Origin: Candidatus Avamphibacillus intestinigallinarum
GTDB lineage: Bacteria; Bacillota; Bacilli; Bacillales; Amphibacillaceae
Assembly (NCBI GenBank): GCA_018711205.1
Contig: DVIO01000151.1
Span: 1-43,881, forward strand
DNA length: 43,881 nucleotides
Reading direction: 5' to 3'
A program made the position numbers and the translations under genes. Each line of letters begins with the position of its first letter. Positions within the stretch are counted from its first letter, which is position 1. The notes beneath the pieces were generated by a model. The model was given only the letters and a program-made list of their open reading frames with translations. It ran no database searches and had not been told where the DNA came from. Positions 26,096 through 40,631 of this stretch are shown one piece after another.

Positions 26096-27001
26096 ATGCA
26101 AACACAATATGTTTACCGTGGTTCTTGGGTTACCCTTTTTCGCCCTTTAACACTTTCCGGAACAATCAGTCCTATTCTTGTAGCAACGGCCCTTTCCGCC
26201 ATGACTGGAGAACACGAACTACATCTCGGGCTGTTTATTGGCATGCTCGTTGCCGCCATTTGTGTGCAAATCGCAACGAATATATTTAATGATTATTTTG
26301 ATTTTGCCAATGGACAAGATCAAGATAAATGGACGATACAGAAGAGCACTGAAGATAAGCACGGCCCGCTTTTTAAGCAACTACCCTTTGTGGCGTATGG
26401 CTTTCTGATCATCGCGGCTTTAATCGGTATTTGGCTTGCAATAGAAAGCAGTTTCTTAGTATTGATCCTCGGAGCAGTTTCAATCATCTTTGGTTATTTA
26501 TATTCAGGCGGGCCAAAACCTTTAAATTCGATTGGCTTCGGTGAAGTTGTCGCAGCCGTGTTTCTTGGATTAATGGTGACCCATTTAACCTTTGTTGTCC
26601 AAACCAATACTTTAAATGGAAGCGTCATACTCATTTCCATCATCTTTGCGTTATTAATTTCTACGATGATTTTAACGAATAACATTCGCGATATTCAAAA
26701 AGATCGTGCCTTTCGAGCTACCTTAGCAACGATACTCGGGAAACAGCGAGCCATTCATGTCCTTATCTTGCTCCTCGTAGCAACCTATGGATGGACCTTT
26801 GGGTTAATGATAGTAGGAATCCTGCCTTGGCGGACAAGCATTGTTCTATTGGCGTTACCGTTTGCTTGGCAACTGATTCACTCATTTAGAAAACAAGGAA
26901 TTCGGGAAGACGAGATCCGTAGTATGAAAAGAGCCGCCCTACATCATTGGACATTTGGATTATTATTCGCCTGTAGCCTATGGATCCCGCTTCTTTTTTA
27001 A
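26096..27001 (+). CDS. menA: 1,4-dihydroxy-2-naphthoate polyprenyltransferase MenA
   Basis: UbiA-family membrane enzyme that joins DHNA to a polyprenyl chain, the membrane step of menaquinone synthesis. 301 residues from ATG 26096 (AGAGGTG upstream). First Asp-rich motif NIFNDYFDFANGQDQD (about 61-76); second NNIRDIQKDRAFRATLATILGK (about 195-216). Both resemble MenA rather than haem O or chlorophyll synthases. Eight to nine hydrophobic helices. It is co-directional with the upstream CopD-like gene and convergent with serS. In B. subtilis menA lies elsewhere, so the placement is lineage-specific. Confidence 0.92.
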   Translation: MQTQYVYRGSWVTLFRPLTLSGTISPILVATALSAMTGEHELHLGLFIGMLVAAICVQIATNIFNDYFDFANGQDQDKWTIQKSTEDKHGPLFKQLPFVAYGFLIIAALIGIWLAIESSFLVLILGAVSIIFGYLYSGGPKPLNSIGFGEVVAAVFLGLMVTHLTFVVQTNTLNGSVILISIIFALLISTMILTNNIRDIQKDRAFRATLATILGKQRAIHVLILLLVATYGWTFGLMIVGILPWRTSIVLLALPFAWQLIHSFRKQGIREDEIRSMKRAALHHWTFGLLFACSLWIPLLF

Positions 27002-27009
27002 CAAATGAG

Positions 27010-27053
27010 ATATAAAAAGTCGATGCTGACATGAGAGCACCGACTTTTTATAT
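27010..27053. terminator. Bidirectional terminator between menA and serS
   Basis: A perfect 13-bp stem (27010-27022 with 27041-27053, ATATAAAAAGTCG) with an 18-nt loop. Confidence 0.85.
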
Positions 27054-27055
27054 GT

Positions 27056-28345
<1,290 letters not shown>

Positions 28346-28441
28346 TTAATGATTGGAATGATGGTTATCTTTTATGTGTATGGGAGATATGATGTAAATA
28401 ACACTTTCCCCATTTTCTAATGCTTTCAATCTTTTCGCAAC

Positions 28442-28675
28442 ATAAAAATACTCGTCCCTTTATAAGAAAGGGACGAGTATGATGTAGAATACCCGCGATA
28501 CCACCCATGTTGAGATGTGAGACTGTAATCTGCATCTCCGGCTTTACTGGCAACATAACGGGGCCAATCCGAGTTGATTTACTATCATTTCGATCAACTA
28601 GTTCTAGGATGGATTCCTTACCTGCCTCCATCGATTCACACCAGCCATCGACTCTCTGTTAAGAAGACAAACAAG
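28442..28675 (-). promoter_or_regulatory. Serine T-box riboswitch leader of serS
   Basis: Reads uncharged tRNA-Ser to switch off termination. On the minus strand: stem I with GGTGTGAA and, in the canonical GGAA-NNN-A context, a UCC serine specifier codon at 28613-28611. A stem III GAGATG/CATCTC follows, then the T-box GGGTGGTATCGCG (about 28505-28493). The terminator is a 14-bp stem (28448-28461 with 28467-28480) ahead of TTTTTA. CGTCCCT in the terminator 5' arm can pair with the T-box GGG and GCG, forming the antiterminator. The T-box bulge reads UGGUAUC, not the usual UGGNACC. 28331-28441 is the remaining leader with no other element. Confidence 0.93.
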
Positions 28676-28701
28676 TACTATTTCCTATCATAACTTTATA
28701 C

Positions 28702-29298
28702 TTATAATACCGTTGTGGACTTTTTGCTTTCTTCAACCATTTGAACAAAATAATCTGCGACCCGGTTGTCATCAGTTAGCTCCGGATGGAAGGATGCGCA
28801 TAAGTAATGGTCTTGTTGTGCAACGACAATCTTCCCATCATATTCACATAACACTTCCACATCTCTACCAACGTCAAGTATGTACGGGGCTCGAATAAAT
28901 ACCGCATTCACGTCTTCTGCCATACCTTTAATGTCTAGTTCTGTCTCAAAGCTATCAACTTGGCGACCGAATGCATTGCGCGCTACATTGATGTCCATCA
29001 ATTTTAGGTGCGCTGCGTTCTCATCCCCGTTGATTGCTTTTGCTAACAAGATTAAACCAGCACAAGTACCAAAGATTGGCTTCTTCTGTTCACCAAAGGC
29101 TTGAATAGCTGGAATGAAATCATTCCGATCCATTAAACGACGCATTGCTGTACTTTCTCCGCCTGGTAAAATCAAACCATCAATCTCATCCAGTTGTTCT
29201 ACACGTTTTATTTCAACTGCTGTTACACCGCTAGATTCAACAGCACGCAAATGTTCGCGAACCGCTCCTTGCAATGCAAGTACACCGATTGTTGTCAT
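28702..29298 (-). CDS. pdxT: Pyridoxal 5'-phosphate synthase glutaminase subunit
   Basis: Releases ammonia from glutamine and channels it to PdxS. 198 residues. Class I glutaminase triad: the Cys in [12 protein letters not shown] (about C79), the His in CASFHPELT (about H171), and the following Glu. [10 protein letters not shown] near residue 47 is the family block. 25 nt downstream of pdxS, so one operon. Cytoplasmic, in the 12+12 PLP synthase. Confidence 0.98.
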   Translation of the reverse strand: MTTIGVLALQGAVREHLRAVESSGVTAVEIKRVEQLDEIDGLILPGGESTAMRRLMDRNDFIPAIQAFGEQKKPIFGTCAGLILLAKAINGDENAAHLKLMDINVARNAFGRQVDSFETELDIKGMAEDVNAVFIRAPYILDVGRDVEVLCEYDGKIVVAQQDHYLCASFHPELTDDNRVADYFVQMVEESKKSTTVL

Positions 29299-29323
29299 AA
29301 CGTTTCCTTCTTCCTAATTCAAA

Positions 29324-30208
29324 TTATTCGCTACGGTCAGCCATACGATCAAAGCCTGTAATGTTGCTCATTTCAAGACCTTTCATCGCAGTACCTAGAC
29401 CTTTAGATAACTCGATTAAACGTTTGTAATCTTGGTAATGTGTTGTCGCTTCAACGATTGATTTCGCGAATTTTTCAGGGTTGTCTGATTTGAAGATACC
29501 TGAACCAACGAATACACCATCAGCTCCAAGCTCCATCATAAGTGCAGCATCTGCAGGAGTTGCCACCCCACCAGCTGCGAAGTTAACCACTGGTAATTTA
29601 CCTTCTTCACGGATTTGCATTAATAATTCAAATGGTGCACGAATATCTCTTGCAAATACCATTACTTCGTCTGCTGACATAGATTGTAGACGTTTGATTT
29701 CTGATTGTACTTCACGTAAATGACGTACAGCTTCTACGATGTTTCCTGTTCCAGGCTCACCTTTTGTACGTAGCATTGAAGCACCTTCACCAATACGACG
29801 TGTTGCTTCACCTAGGTTACGGCAACCACAAACGAAAGGTACAGTATAATCAGATTTTTTCAAATGAAATACATCGTCTGCTGGCGTAAGTACTTCACTT
29901 TCATCAATATAGTCAACACCCATAGCTTCTAGTAAACGAGCTTCTGAGATATGACCAATACGTGCTTTTGCCATAACTGGAATAGACACAGCATTCATAA
30001 CCTCTTCTGTAATTGAAGGGTCTGCCATACGTGCTACACCACCTGCTGCACGAATATCTGATGGAACGCGTTCTAATGCCATTACTGCAACAGCACCTGC
30101 TGCTTCAGCAATTTTAGCTTGCTCTGCGTTGACAACGTCCATAATCACGCCGCCTTTTTGCATTTCTGCCATGCCGCGTTTAACGCGGTCTGTACCTGTG
30201 TTTGTCAT
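29324..30208 (-). CDS. pdxS: Pyridoxal 5'-phosphate synthase subunit
   Basis: Makes PLP from ribose 5-phosphate, glyceraldehyde 3-phosphate and ammonia. 294 residues; (beta/alpha)8 barrel. Catalytic lysines in VMAKARIGH (about K81) and in the [14 protein letters not shown] region (about K149). [10 protein letters not shown] and the phosphate-binding [22 protein letters not shown] are typical. Directly precedes pdxT and follows dacA with 50 nt and no terminator, so dacA-pdxST read-through is possible. Confidence 0.98.
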   Translation of the reverse strand: MTNTGTDRVKRGMAEMQKGGVIMDVVNAEQAKIAEAAGAVAVMALERVPSDIRAAGGVARMADPSITEEVMNAVSIPVMAKARIGHISEARLLEAMGVDYIDESEVLTPADDVFHLKKSDYTVPFVCGCRNLGEATRRIGEGASMLRTKGEPGTGNIVEAVRHLREVQSEIKRLQSMSADEVMVFARDIRAPFELLMQIREEGKLPVVNFAAGGVATPADAALMMELGADGVFVGSGIFKSDNPEKFAKSIVEATTHYQDYKRLIELSKGLGTAMKGLEMSNITGFDRMADRSE

Positions 30209-30258
30209 CTCGTATTCCTCCCATTGCGTCTAAATTAATAGACTTTTCTGTTTATTTT

Positions 30259-31608
30259 TTATCTTACTACAAAGAACCAACCTTTTACAGTCTCAAAAAT
30301 AGTTGAAAAAAGATTCGCAAAAAAGTGTCCAATCGCTTTTAATGTTAGCATAAACCAATTGTCTTTTTCAACAGAGTTCGTCACAACAACGTCTAAGTCG
30401 CCTTTTTTCGACTGTGTAAATATATAACCGGTGTCTTTTCCACCTTTATAAACGATCTCAGCTGTCCCGACTTTTGTTCCCTTTTTAACAGGCGCTTCAA
30501 GCTCGCCATCTTTATTTAATTTATCCTTATCGATGGTTACTTTTAAGCTATAGTCTTTTTCTTCACTTTTTTTAACTGGGAATTCTACATTGTTTTTCAA
30601 GCCAACTTTAGCTGTTTTTTCTTTACCTTTAATAACAGGTAATGTTTTATGACCTTTGACTTGATGACCTTTTTTATATAATTCTTTTGATTCGAATTGT
30701 TTATATCCGTAATCAAGCAATTTCGCTGTATCTTGGAAACGTTCCTTTTCACTACCTGTTTGCATAACAACAGTAATCAAACGTTTGCCATCTCGTTCAG
30801 CTGTACCTGTAAAGCAGTAACCAGCCATGTCCGTGTAACCCGTTTTTAAACCGTCCACACCTTTGTAGTAAAACTGTTTAAAGTTATCCCCTTTATGAGG
30901 TAGCATTCTATTCCAATTATCAATTGTTTCATTTTCAAATTTTGTTTTTGGAATTTTTGAGATTTCTAACGCATCTGGGTAATCATTTACTAAATTGTAC
31001 GCAAGTAGTGCAGCTGATTTCGCTGTAAGCTTGTTCGTATCATTTGCGTTTGTCCCTTTAGGATGTTTACCACCTAAATCTTTATTATCAATACCAGTTG
31101 AGTTTACAAATTCTGAATCTTTCAAGCCCATTTCTTTTGCTTTTTCGTTCATTTTCTTAACGAATTTACTTTCATCACCTGCAATTAATTCTGCAAGTGC
31201 AATCGTTGTTGCATTATCTGAATTAATCGCCATTGCTTCGTACAATTGGCGTACTGTATAATCTTTATTTTGTGTAAGACCTACACCTGAAAAGTCTTTA
31301 TTAGCAGATATACCATATGCATAGTCACTAATTTGAGTCTTGGTGTCCCATTTAATGTCACCTTTGTCAATTGCTTCCCAAACAAGATATTCCGTCATAA
31401 TCTTTGTCATACTTGCCGGTGGAAGTGAGCGATCTGCTTCTTTTGCGTATAAAATTTTACCAGATTCTGCATCTACTAAAATGGCAGAATCAGCATGTAA
31501 ATCTAACGAATCGTCTTCTTTCGCACTTACAGATAGTGCTGGAAAAAGCGCAAACCCTAATAATACAATCATCATCAACGACAAAAGTTTTTGATATGTA
31601 TGTTTCAA
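30259..31608 (-). CDS. dacA: D-alanyl-D-alanine carboxypeptidase (PBP5)
   Basis: Trims the terminal D-Ala of peptidoglycan pentapeptides. I set the start at TTG 31608, 8 nt after GAGGTGGAGG; the frame continues upstream to 31647 without a ribosome site. 449 residues. Signal peptide of about 28 residues (KHTYQKLLSLMMIVLLGFAL...SVSA). Catalytic SxxK in PASMTKIMTEYL, SxN in INSDNATT, KTG in DGLKTGYTD. The C-terminal PBP5 domain is followed by an amphipathic anchor (NWFMLTLKAIGHFFANLF...). Matches B. subtilis DacA at the same place. Confidence 0.96.
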   Translation of the reverse strand: MKHTYQKLLSLMMIVLLGFALFPALSVSAKEDDSLDLHADSAILVDAESGKILYAKEADRSLPPASMTKIMTEYLVWEAIDKGDIKWDTKTQISDYAYGISANKDFSGVGLTQNKDYTVRQLYEAMAINSDNATTIALAELIAGDESKFVKKMNEKAKEMGLKDSEFVNSTGIDNKDLGGKHPKGTNANDTNKLTAKSAALLAYNLVNDYPDALEISKIPKTKFENETIDNWNRMLPHKGDNFKQFYYKGVDGLKTGYTDMAGYCFTGTAERDGKRLITVVMQTGSEKERFQDTAKLLDYGYKQFESKELYKKGHQVKGHKTLPVIKGKEKTAKVGLKNNVEFPVKKSEEKDYSLKVTIDKDKLNKDGELEAPVKKGTKVGTAEIVYKGGKDTGYIFTQSKKGDLDVVVTNSVEKDNWFMLTLKAIGHFFANLFSTIFETVKGWFFVVR

Positions 31609-31645
31609 CGAATTAACCTCCACCTCAATTAAATTACACTCCAAC

Positions 31646-31654
31646 ATTTTACCA
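31646..31654 (-). promoter_or_regulatory. Candidate extended -10 for dacA
   Basis: TGG-TAAAAT on the minus strand, about 40 nt before the TTG start. The -35 is poor. Confidence 0.4.
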
Positions 31655-31778
31655 CAGTTCTACATAAAAAAGTAGCACGTCTTTAGATTTTATAAGATAA
31701 ATAAACGAGATGACAATCGTGTATTTACATGATTTGGTAAGTGATTCAAAAACAGTATAAAGCACCTATTTTTAACAT

Positions 31779-31811
31779 CAAAAAACCTCCAATCGCACAT
31801 GCAATTGGAGG
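31779..31811 (-). terminator. guaB terminator
   Basis: An 8-bp perfect stem (CCTCCAAT with ATTGGAGG), followed by TTTTTT on the minus strand. Confidence 0.85.
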
Positions 31812-31825
31812 CTACATATATCATA

Positions 31826-33316
<1,491 letters not shown>

Positions 33317-33325
33317 TTAAAGATA

Positions 33326-33353
33326 TTTATAAAAATGGTTTAAAATCAACCAA
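33326..33353 (-). promoter_or_regulatory. Candidate guaB promoter
   Basis: TTGGTT (33348-33353) and TATAAA (33326-33331), 16 bp apart. A TGGTT-N7-AACCA inverted repeat overlaps it. No XMP/guanine riboswitch is seen in the short leader. Confidence 0.45.
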
Positions 33354-33412
33354 TTACGCCAAAACTTTATGATAAGTTCAAAACTATTGTTATTTAGAAT
33401 ACGCTATGCAAC

Positions 33413-33428
33413 GCGGTTTTTCAACCGC
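33413..33428. other. Small GC-rich hairpin between guaB and yaaC
   Basis: GCGGTT-TTTC-AACCGC, a 6-bp stem in the divergent region. It lacks a T tract on either strand, so it is not a clear terminator; an operator or leader hairpin is possible. Confidence 0.4.
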
Positions 33429-33491
33429 AGATGATCATGATTCAAAAAGAAAATAGATTATGAATATTCAAACAACGTCTGGAGATATCTT

Positions 33492-34436
33492 ATGGATCCA
33501 AAACAACGTCCTATTCTATTCCTAACATACTTACAGTCACAAGAAAATGCATGTGATTATCTGAAACAATGTTACCAAACAATCGAACCCGCATCGGCTT
33601 TGTCACTCGGGTTTACCAATAGTCAAACATTTGCCTATGAATTACAATATGGCCTTGATTTGTTTCAAGCCGGCAAGTCATTGCCTTTGCAAATGCAGCC
33701 TTTATTGTATTTTTACGGTTTAACCCATTTGCTGAAAGCAGCGATTCGAACGAAGCGACCCCATTATCCAGAAAATACAAAACAACTTGCACATGGCATT
33801 TCTGCTCGTAAGAAGAAAAAACAACAATATCGATTCATTCACGATGAAGTCATGATCCAACTTCATGGCTTGTTTCCTTATTGTGCCACATATCTATTCG
33901 ATTGGGAAGAAAAGACGAGCCAAAAGCTAAAAATGTCTGATTTGTTCACACTCATGCCATCACTACGACCATTAATGCAATTTGCAGCCTTAGATGGTCT
34001 TATCCCTGTTGGCCAGCTCAATCAACCTGTATTAACATTCGATGAAGCGATATTAGATGGCCATTATATGAGCCATAACCGTTTTTTGAAGGAATTAACC
34101 ACGACATTCCCACTTGAATTCATGTATCACGAAAAAAATAAACTGTATGTTAAACATCAATTTCAATTAAAAGATGTCCAACCACCCTTTCGCATTGAAT
34201 CAGGCATGCTATATTATCCTGGTTACACTTCAAGTAGCATATTATTACCCAATTTACTTGTATACTATGCAATTTTATATAATCTCAGCATGCTATCACG
34301 ATACGAAACTGAATGGTGGACTGAATTGATGATTTTAAAACAATCCATTGATTACCCACTCATTCAACAATTTCTCACAAAGGCACCTGAATTGATCATT
34401 CTAGAAATCGCCGATTACCTTTATACCCCATTTTAA
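33492..34436 (+). CDS. yaaC: YaaC-like protein
   Basis: 314-residue conserved protein of unknown function. Its place, orientation (opposite to guaB and gyrA) and length match B. subtilis yaaC. Block FYGLTHLLKAAIRTKRPHYPENTKQLAHGISARKKK is split here: YFYGLTHLLKAAIRTKRPHY and LAHGISARKKKK. Soluble-looking, with aromatic-rich helices and no signal. ATG 33492 follows GGAG by 7 nt. No catalytic motif recognised. Confidence 0.88.
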   Translation: MDPKQRPILFLTYLQSQENACDYLKQCYQTIEPASALSLGFTNSQTFAYELQYGLDLFQAGKSLPLQMQPLLYFYGLTHLLKAAIRTKRPHYPENTKQLAHGISARKKKKQQYRFIHDEVMIQLHGLFPYCATYLFDWEEKTSQKLKMSDLFTLMPSLRPLMQFAALDGLIPVGQLNQPVLTFDEAILDGHYMSHNRFLKELTTTFPLEFMYHEKNKLYVKHQFQLKDVQPPFRIESGMLYYPGYTSSSILLPNLLVYYAILYNLSMLSRYETEWWTELMILKQSIDYPLIQQFLTKAPELIILEIADYLYTPF

Positions 34437-34484
34437 AAATAACGCAAACAAGATGGGTAAACCCACAAGTTTGCGTTATTTTTT
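34435..34484. terminator. Bidirectional terminator between yaaC and gyrA
   Basis: A perfect 15-bp stem (34435-34449 with 34469-34483) with GGGT/ACCC pairing near the loop. Shared by both convergent genes. Confidence 0.9.
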
Positions 34485-37089
34485 ATTCCTCGTCGTCCGA
34501 ATCTTCTTCTGAATCTTCGTCTTCTATGTCAACATCTACTTGTAAATCTTCTTCTTGAACAGTGCCTGCTAACGCCTGCTCATCTTTAGCCGCTTGTAAA
34601 TCCGCTTCAATTTCCTCAGCCGATTCGACCTCTTGCTCTTCAGCTTCTTCTAATTCTTCTTCAGGATCAATTTTAGCGACTGCGGCAACTCTTTCATCTT
34701 CTTGCAGGCGAATCAAACGTACCCCTTGTGTATTTCTACCTGTTTCGGCAATACCTTCAACTGGAATACGAATGATGACACCGTCTACTGTCATCAGCAT
34801 AAGATCCTCTTCACCCGTTACAGCTTTCACTGCGACAACATCGCCTGTATCGTCGTTCAGCTTACATGTGAAGACACCTTTACCACCACGGTTGGTGACA
34901 CGGTATTCGTCTTCTTTTGTACGTTTACCGACACCACGTTCAGTCACATGGAGCACTTGTTTATCTTTTTCCAAGATTTCCATCGACACGACCTGGTCAT
35001 CGTCACGTAATGTAATCCCACGTACACCAGCTGCTGTTCGTCCCATTGAACGCACTTGTTGTTCATCAAAGCGAATGAGATAACCTTTTTCAGTAGCGAG
35101 CATAATATCTTTTGTACCATCTGTCATGCGTACAGAAATCAGCTCATCATCCTCACGTAGTCCAACTGCAATGAGTCCGCCTTTACGAATATTAGCAAAT
35201 TGCGAGAGCTGTGAACGTTTTGAAATACCGTGTTTTGTCGTGAAGAATAAATACCAATCACTCACAAACTCTTTAACCGAAATCACGGCATTGATCCATT
35301 CATCTTTTTCAATTTGCAAAATATTGATGACTGGAATCCCTTTAGCTGTTCGGCTAAATTCAGGAATTTCATAGCCTTTCATTCTGTATACTTTTCCTTT
35401 ATTTGTAAAGAATAGAATCGTATCATGCGTTGTCGTTGAGACGAGCTGTTCCACAAAGTCATCGTCATGTGTTCCCATACCTTGTACACCACGTCCACCA
35501 CGTTTTTGTGTACGGTATGTTGAAGATGGCAAGCGCTTAATATAGCCTTCGCGCGTTAGCGTAATTACGATATTCTCAACTGGAATTAAGTCTTCGTCTT
35601 CAAAGAAGTCCGCGCCTCCAGAGACGATTTCAGTACGACGCTTATCACTAAAGCGCTCTTTAATTTCTATTAATTCCTCGCGAATGATTTCATATACTTT
35701 GTTATCGTCAGCTAGAATCGCTTTCAACTCACCGATGAGTTCTTGCAACTCTTTGTACTCGTTTTCGATTTTTTCACGTTCTAAGCCAGTTAAACGTTGC
35801 AAGCGCATATCTAAAATAGCTTGCGCTTGTTTTTCAGTTAACCCGAAACGTTCAATCAAGCCGGTACGTGCTTCATCTGTTGTTTTAGAACCACGAATGA
35901 GCGCAATTACTTCGTCTAAATGATCCAGCGCAATTCGTAAGCCTTCTAAAATATGCGCACGCGCCTCAGCACGACGTAATTCAAACGCTGTACGACGTTT
36001 AATGATCACTTTTTGATGTTCTAAATAATGTTGTAATGTTTCTTTTAAAGACAGCACTTTCGGTTGGCCATCTACAAGTGCTAGCATATTAATACCAAAT
36101 GTTGTCTGTAAAGCCGTATTTTTATATAAATTATTTAAAACAACGTTCGCATTGGCATCGCGACGTAGTTCCATCACAATACGCATCCCATTACGGTCTG
36201 ACTCATCTCTTAAGTCGGTAATGCCTTCAATGCGTTTATCACGAACCAATTCGGCAATTTTTTCAATCAATTTCGCTTTATTCACTTGATACGGCAATTC
36301 CGTTACTAAAATGGTTGTCTTACCATTTTTTTGTTCTTCAATTTCAACAGCCGCACGTAACGTAATCGAACCTTTACCTGTTTCGTATGCTTTTCGGATC
36401 CCGCTACGACCAAGAATCAACCCGGCAGTTGGAAAATCTGGACCTGGGATATATTCCTCCATCAATTCTTCAGTCGTTATATCTGGGTTCTCCCCAACCG
36501 CAAGTACCGCATCAATCGTCTCACCTAGATGATGGGGTGGAATATTAGTCGCCATCCCAACTGCAATCCCGTGCGTACCATTTACGAGTAAATTCGGAAA
36601 ACGTGATGGGAAAACGACAGGCTCACGCTCTGTTCCGTCATAGTTATCTGCATAATCTATCGTGTCTTTATTAATATCACGTAACAATTCCATTGAAATT
36701 TTCGACATACGTGCTTCTGTATAACGCATCGCAGCTGCTGAGTCCCCGTCAACAGAACCAAAGTTCCCGTGACCATCGACAAGCATGTAACGATGACTAA
36801 AATCTTGCGCCATACGAACCATCGATTCATAAACAGCAAAGTCACCATGTGGGTGATACTTACCAATCACTTCTCCGACAATTCTTGCTGATTTTTTATA
36901 CGCTTTATCTGAATGCATCCCAAGATCATGCATCGCATATAAAATTCTACGGTGTACAGGTTTTAAACCATCTCGCACATCTGGCAATGCACGCGAGACA
37001 ATCACACTCATTGCATAATCTAAAAACGATGTACGCATTTCCTCACTAAGATTGATTTCATGAACATTTGATAATTCTCCGTCTGCCAT
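34483..37089 (-). CDS. gyrA: DNA gyrase subunit A
   Basis: Cleaves and rejoins DNA for ATP-driven negative supercoiling. 868 residues, longer than most (about 820-840). The breakage-reunion domain covers about 30-500 with the catalytic tyrosine in [12 protein letters not shown] (about Y123). The quinolone region [10 protein letters not shown] has F84 where sensitive bacteria have Ser (codon TTT at 36840-36838). The C-terminal six-bladed pinwheel starts with the GyrA box QKRGGRG (about 526). The last ~60 residues (from about 806) are a low-complexity acidic tail ending [11 protein letters not shown]. Follows gyrB by 82 nt holding two hairpins. Confidence 0.98.
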   Translation of the reverse strand: MADGELSNVHEINLSEEMRTSFLDYAMSVIVSRALPDVRDGLKPVHRRILYAMHDLGMHSDKAYKKSARIVGEVIGKYHPHGDFAVYESMVRMAQDFSHRYMLVDGHGNFGSVDGDSAAAMRYTEARMSKISMELLRDINKDTIDYADNYDGTEREPVVFPSRFPNLLVNGTHGIAVGMATNIPPHHLGETIDAVLAVGENPDITTEELMEEYIPGPDFPTAGLILGRSGIRKAYETGKGSITLRAAVEIEEQKNGKTTILVTELPYQVNKAKLIEKIAELVRDKRIEGITDLRDESDRNGMRIVMELRRDANANVVLNNLYKNTALQTTFGINMLALVDGQPKVLSLKETLQHYLEHQKVIIKRRTAFELRRAEARAHILEGLRIALDHLDEVIALIRGSKTTDEARTGLIERFGLTEKQAQAILDMRLQRLTGLEREKIENEYKELQELIGELKAILADDNKVYEIIREELIEIKERFSDKRRTEIVSGGADFFEDEDLIPVENIVITLTREGYIKRLPSSTYRTQKRGGRGVQGMGTHDDDFVEQLVSTTTHDTILFFTNKGKVYRMKGYEIPEFSRTAKGIPVINILQIEKDEWINAVISVKEFVSDWYLFFTTKHGISKRSQLSQFANIRKGGLIAVGLREDDELISVRMTDGTKDIMLATEKGYLIRFDEQQVRSMGRTAAGVRGITLRDDDQVVSMEILEKDKQVLHVTERGVGKRTKEDEYRVTNRGGKGVFTCKLNDDTGDVVAVKAVTGEEDLMLMTVDGVIIRIPVEGIAETGRNTQGVRLIRLQEDERVAAVAKIDPEEELEEAEEQEVESAEEIEADLQAAKDEQALAGTVQEEDLQVDVDIEDEDSEEDSDDEE

Positions 37090-37110
37090 AGGTGAATATC
37101 CTCCCTATCT

Positions 37111-37166
37111 AGATTAGGCTCTTCACCTAATCTCTCATCGAACTGTCATAATTACAGAACAGTTCG
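37111..37166 (-). other. Tandem hairpins in the gyrB-gyrA spacer
   Basis: Two perfect 8-bp stems: CGAACTGT/ACAGTTCG (37139-37146 with 37159-37166) and AGATTAGG/CCTAATCT (37111-37118 with 37126-37133). The second ends 13 nt before the gyrA GGGAGG. No T tract follows, so mRNA processing or translation control is more likely than termination. Confidence 0.6.
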
Positions 37167-37171
37167 TTTCT

Positions 37172-39103
<1,932 letters not shown>

Positions 39104-39110
39104 TCACTTC

Positions 39111-39410
39111 TTATTTATTCAGATTCTCTTCATCTTCCAACTCATTTGAATAATCATCCAAACCACTTATCATCGAAATAATACTATCCCGCTTCTTCAA
39201 AGTCGGTATGGCAAGTGGACTATAATAGATGTCCTTTGGTGTGATAACGATTGATTTTGCATCTTTTTTTGAACCGATTAATCTTCTTGATTGTTGATGA
39301 TGTGCAATCATCTCCTCAATAATCGGTGATGAATCGATTACATTCAAATCAATAATCGACACAATATCTTTTGAGCGAATAACGTTTTCATCGCCTATAT
39401 GAATAAACAT
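39111..39410 (-). CDS. remB: Extracellular matrix regulator RemB (YaaB)
   Basis: DUF370 protein of 99 residues, longer than the ~81 of B. subtilis RemB because of an acidic C-terminal extension (about 84-99). Start MFIHIGDENVIRSKDIVSIID; middle KSIVITPKDIYYSPLAIPTLKKR. RemA/RemB proteins promote biofilm matrix genes in B. subtilis. Between recF and gyrB as in B. subtilis. Confidence 0.93.
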   Translation of the reverse strand: MFIHIGDENVIRSKDIVSIIDLNVIDSSPIIEEMIAHHQQSRRLIGSKKDAKSIVITPKDIYYSPLAIPTLKKRDSIISMISGLDDYSNELEDEENLNK

Positions 39411-39477
39411 AACTGTCGCCTCCCGTCTAACACGTTGGCAAATCTATTCATTCCGTCATAGCATCCTTGATTGAGTG

Positions 39478-40596
39478 CTAAGTTTTACGTGTAACCTTTC
39501 CATCTTCTACATAGAAAATATCTGCTGTTTCTAACGTATTGTGATGGATGCCATCAACACTTGTTGTAGATACAAATGTTTGAACACGGCCTTCTATCGT
39601 ATTTAATAAGTGAGACTGCCGGTAATCATCCAGCTCACTTAATACATCATCTAGTAACAGAACGGGATACTCCCCAACTTCGTTATAAATCAGTTCAATC
39701 TCCGCTAATTTAAGCGATAGAGCTGTTGTACGCTGTTGCCCTTGTGAACCAAAGGTTTGTACGTCTTTTCCGTTCACAAAAAATTGCAAATCATCACGAT
39801 GTGGCCCAATGAGTGTTGTGCCACGATCAATTTCCTTATCAGCAATGTCGTTAAATTTTTCCAAGTAAACTGTTTCTATTTTCTCCCTAGGGGTAGATTC
39901 TAATACATCTATCGTCGGCTGATACTGAATCTCTAACGTTTCTAAATGACGACTAATCCCGTAATGAATGGGAATCGCCCATTTTCGTAATAACTCTAAA
40001 AACATAAAACGCCGTTCTAATACATCAGCTGCATGGCTAACCAGTTGTTCCGTTAACACTTCTAGCATCGTTTGATCCGTCTGTTTGCCACGTTGTAATT
40101 GCTTTAATAAATTATTCCGCTGCTTTAACACTTTGCCGTATTGCGTTAAGTGATAGATATAGCGTGGCTGAATCTGACCAAGCTCCATATCGATAAACTT
40201 CCGGCGGGCATTGGGTGCACCTTTTACCAATGTTAAATCCTCAGGGGCAAACATCACGACATTAAATGCACCGATATAATCACTCAGCCGTTGTTGTTCT
40301 AAGTGATTAAGTTTTGCCTTTTTACCTTTGGAAGATATGATGATTTCTAGTGGAAAGCGACTTACATCTTTAGTAATCGTTGCCTCGATCTTGGCAAACT
40401 CTTCATCCCAACGAATTAACTCTTTCTCACGGGAAGTACGATGCGATTTCGTGAAACTAAGAACATAGATAGCCTCCATTAAGTTCGTTTTCCCTTGAGC
40501 ATTTTCCCCAATAATGACATTCACTTTATGATCGAATTCAATATCGAGTTGTTGATAATTGCGGTAATTCTTCAGTTTTAATTGTTCTATATGCAT
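39478..40596 (-). CDS. recF: DNA repair protein RecF
   Basis: SMC-like ATPase acting with RecO/RecR in gap repair. 372 residues. Walker [15 protein letters not shown] (about 30-43), signature [19 protein letters not shown], and Walker [15 protein letters not shown]. Located in the classic dnaN-rlbA-recF-gyrB order. recR is also in the window (13,784-14,380). Confidence 0.98.
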   Translation of the reverse strand: MHIEQLKLKNYRNYQQLDIEFDHKVNVIIGENAQGKTNLMEAIYVLSFTKSHRTSREKELIRWDEEFAKIEATITKDVSRFPLEIIISSKGKKAKLNHLEQQRLSDYIGAFNVVMFAPEDLTLVKGAPNARRKFIDMELGQIQPRYIYHLTQYGKVLKQRNNLLKQLQRGKQTDQTMLEVLTEQLVSHAADVLERRFMFLELLRKWAIPIHYGISRHLETLEIQYQPTIDVLESTPREKIETVYLEKFNDIADKEIDRGTTLIGPHRDDLQFFVNGKDVQTFGSQGQQRTTALSLKLAEIELIYNEVGEYPVLLLDDVLSELDDYRQSHLLNTIEGRVQTFVSTTSVDGIHHNTLETADIFYVEDGKVTRKT

Positions 40597-40631
40597 AAGG
40601 CAGCCTCTTTTTTCGCAAATGCTCCCGAGCC

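Noticed and set aside
28365-28631. 88-residue open frame upstream of serS
   Set aside because: It lies inside the structured T-box leader.
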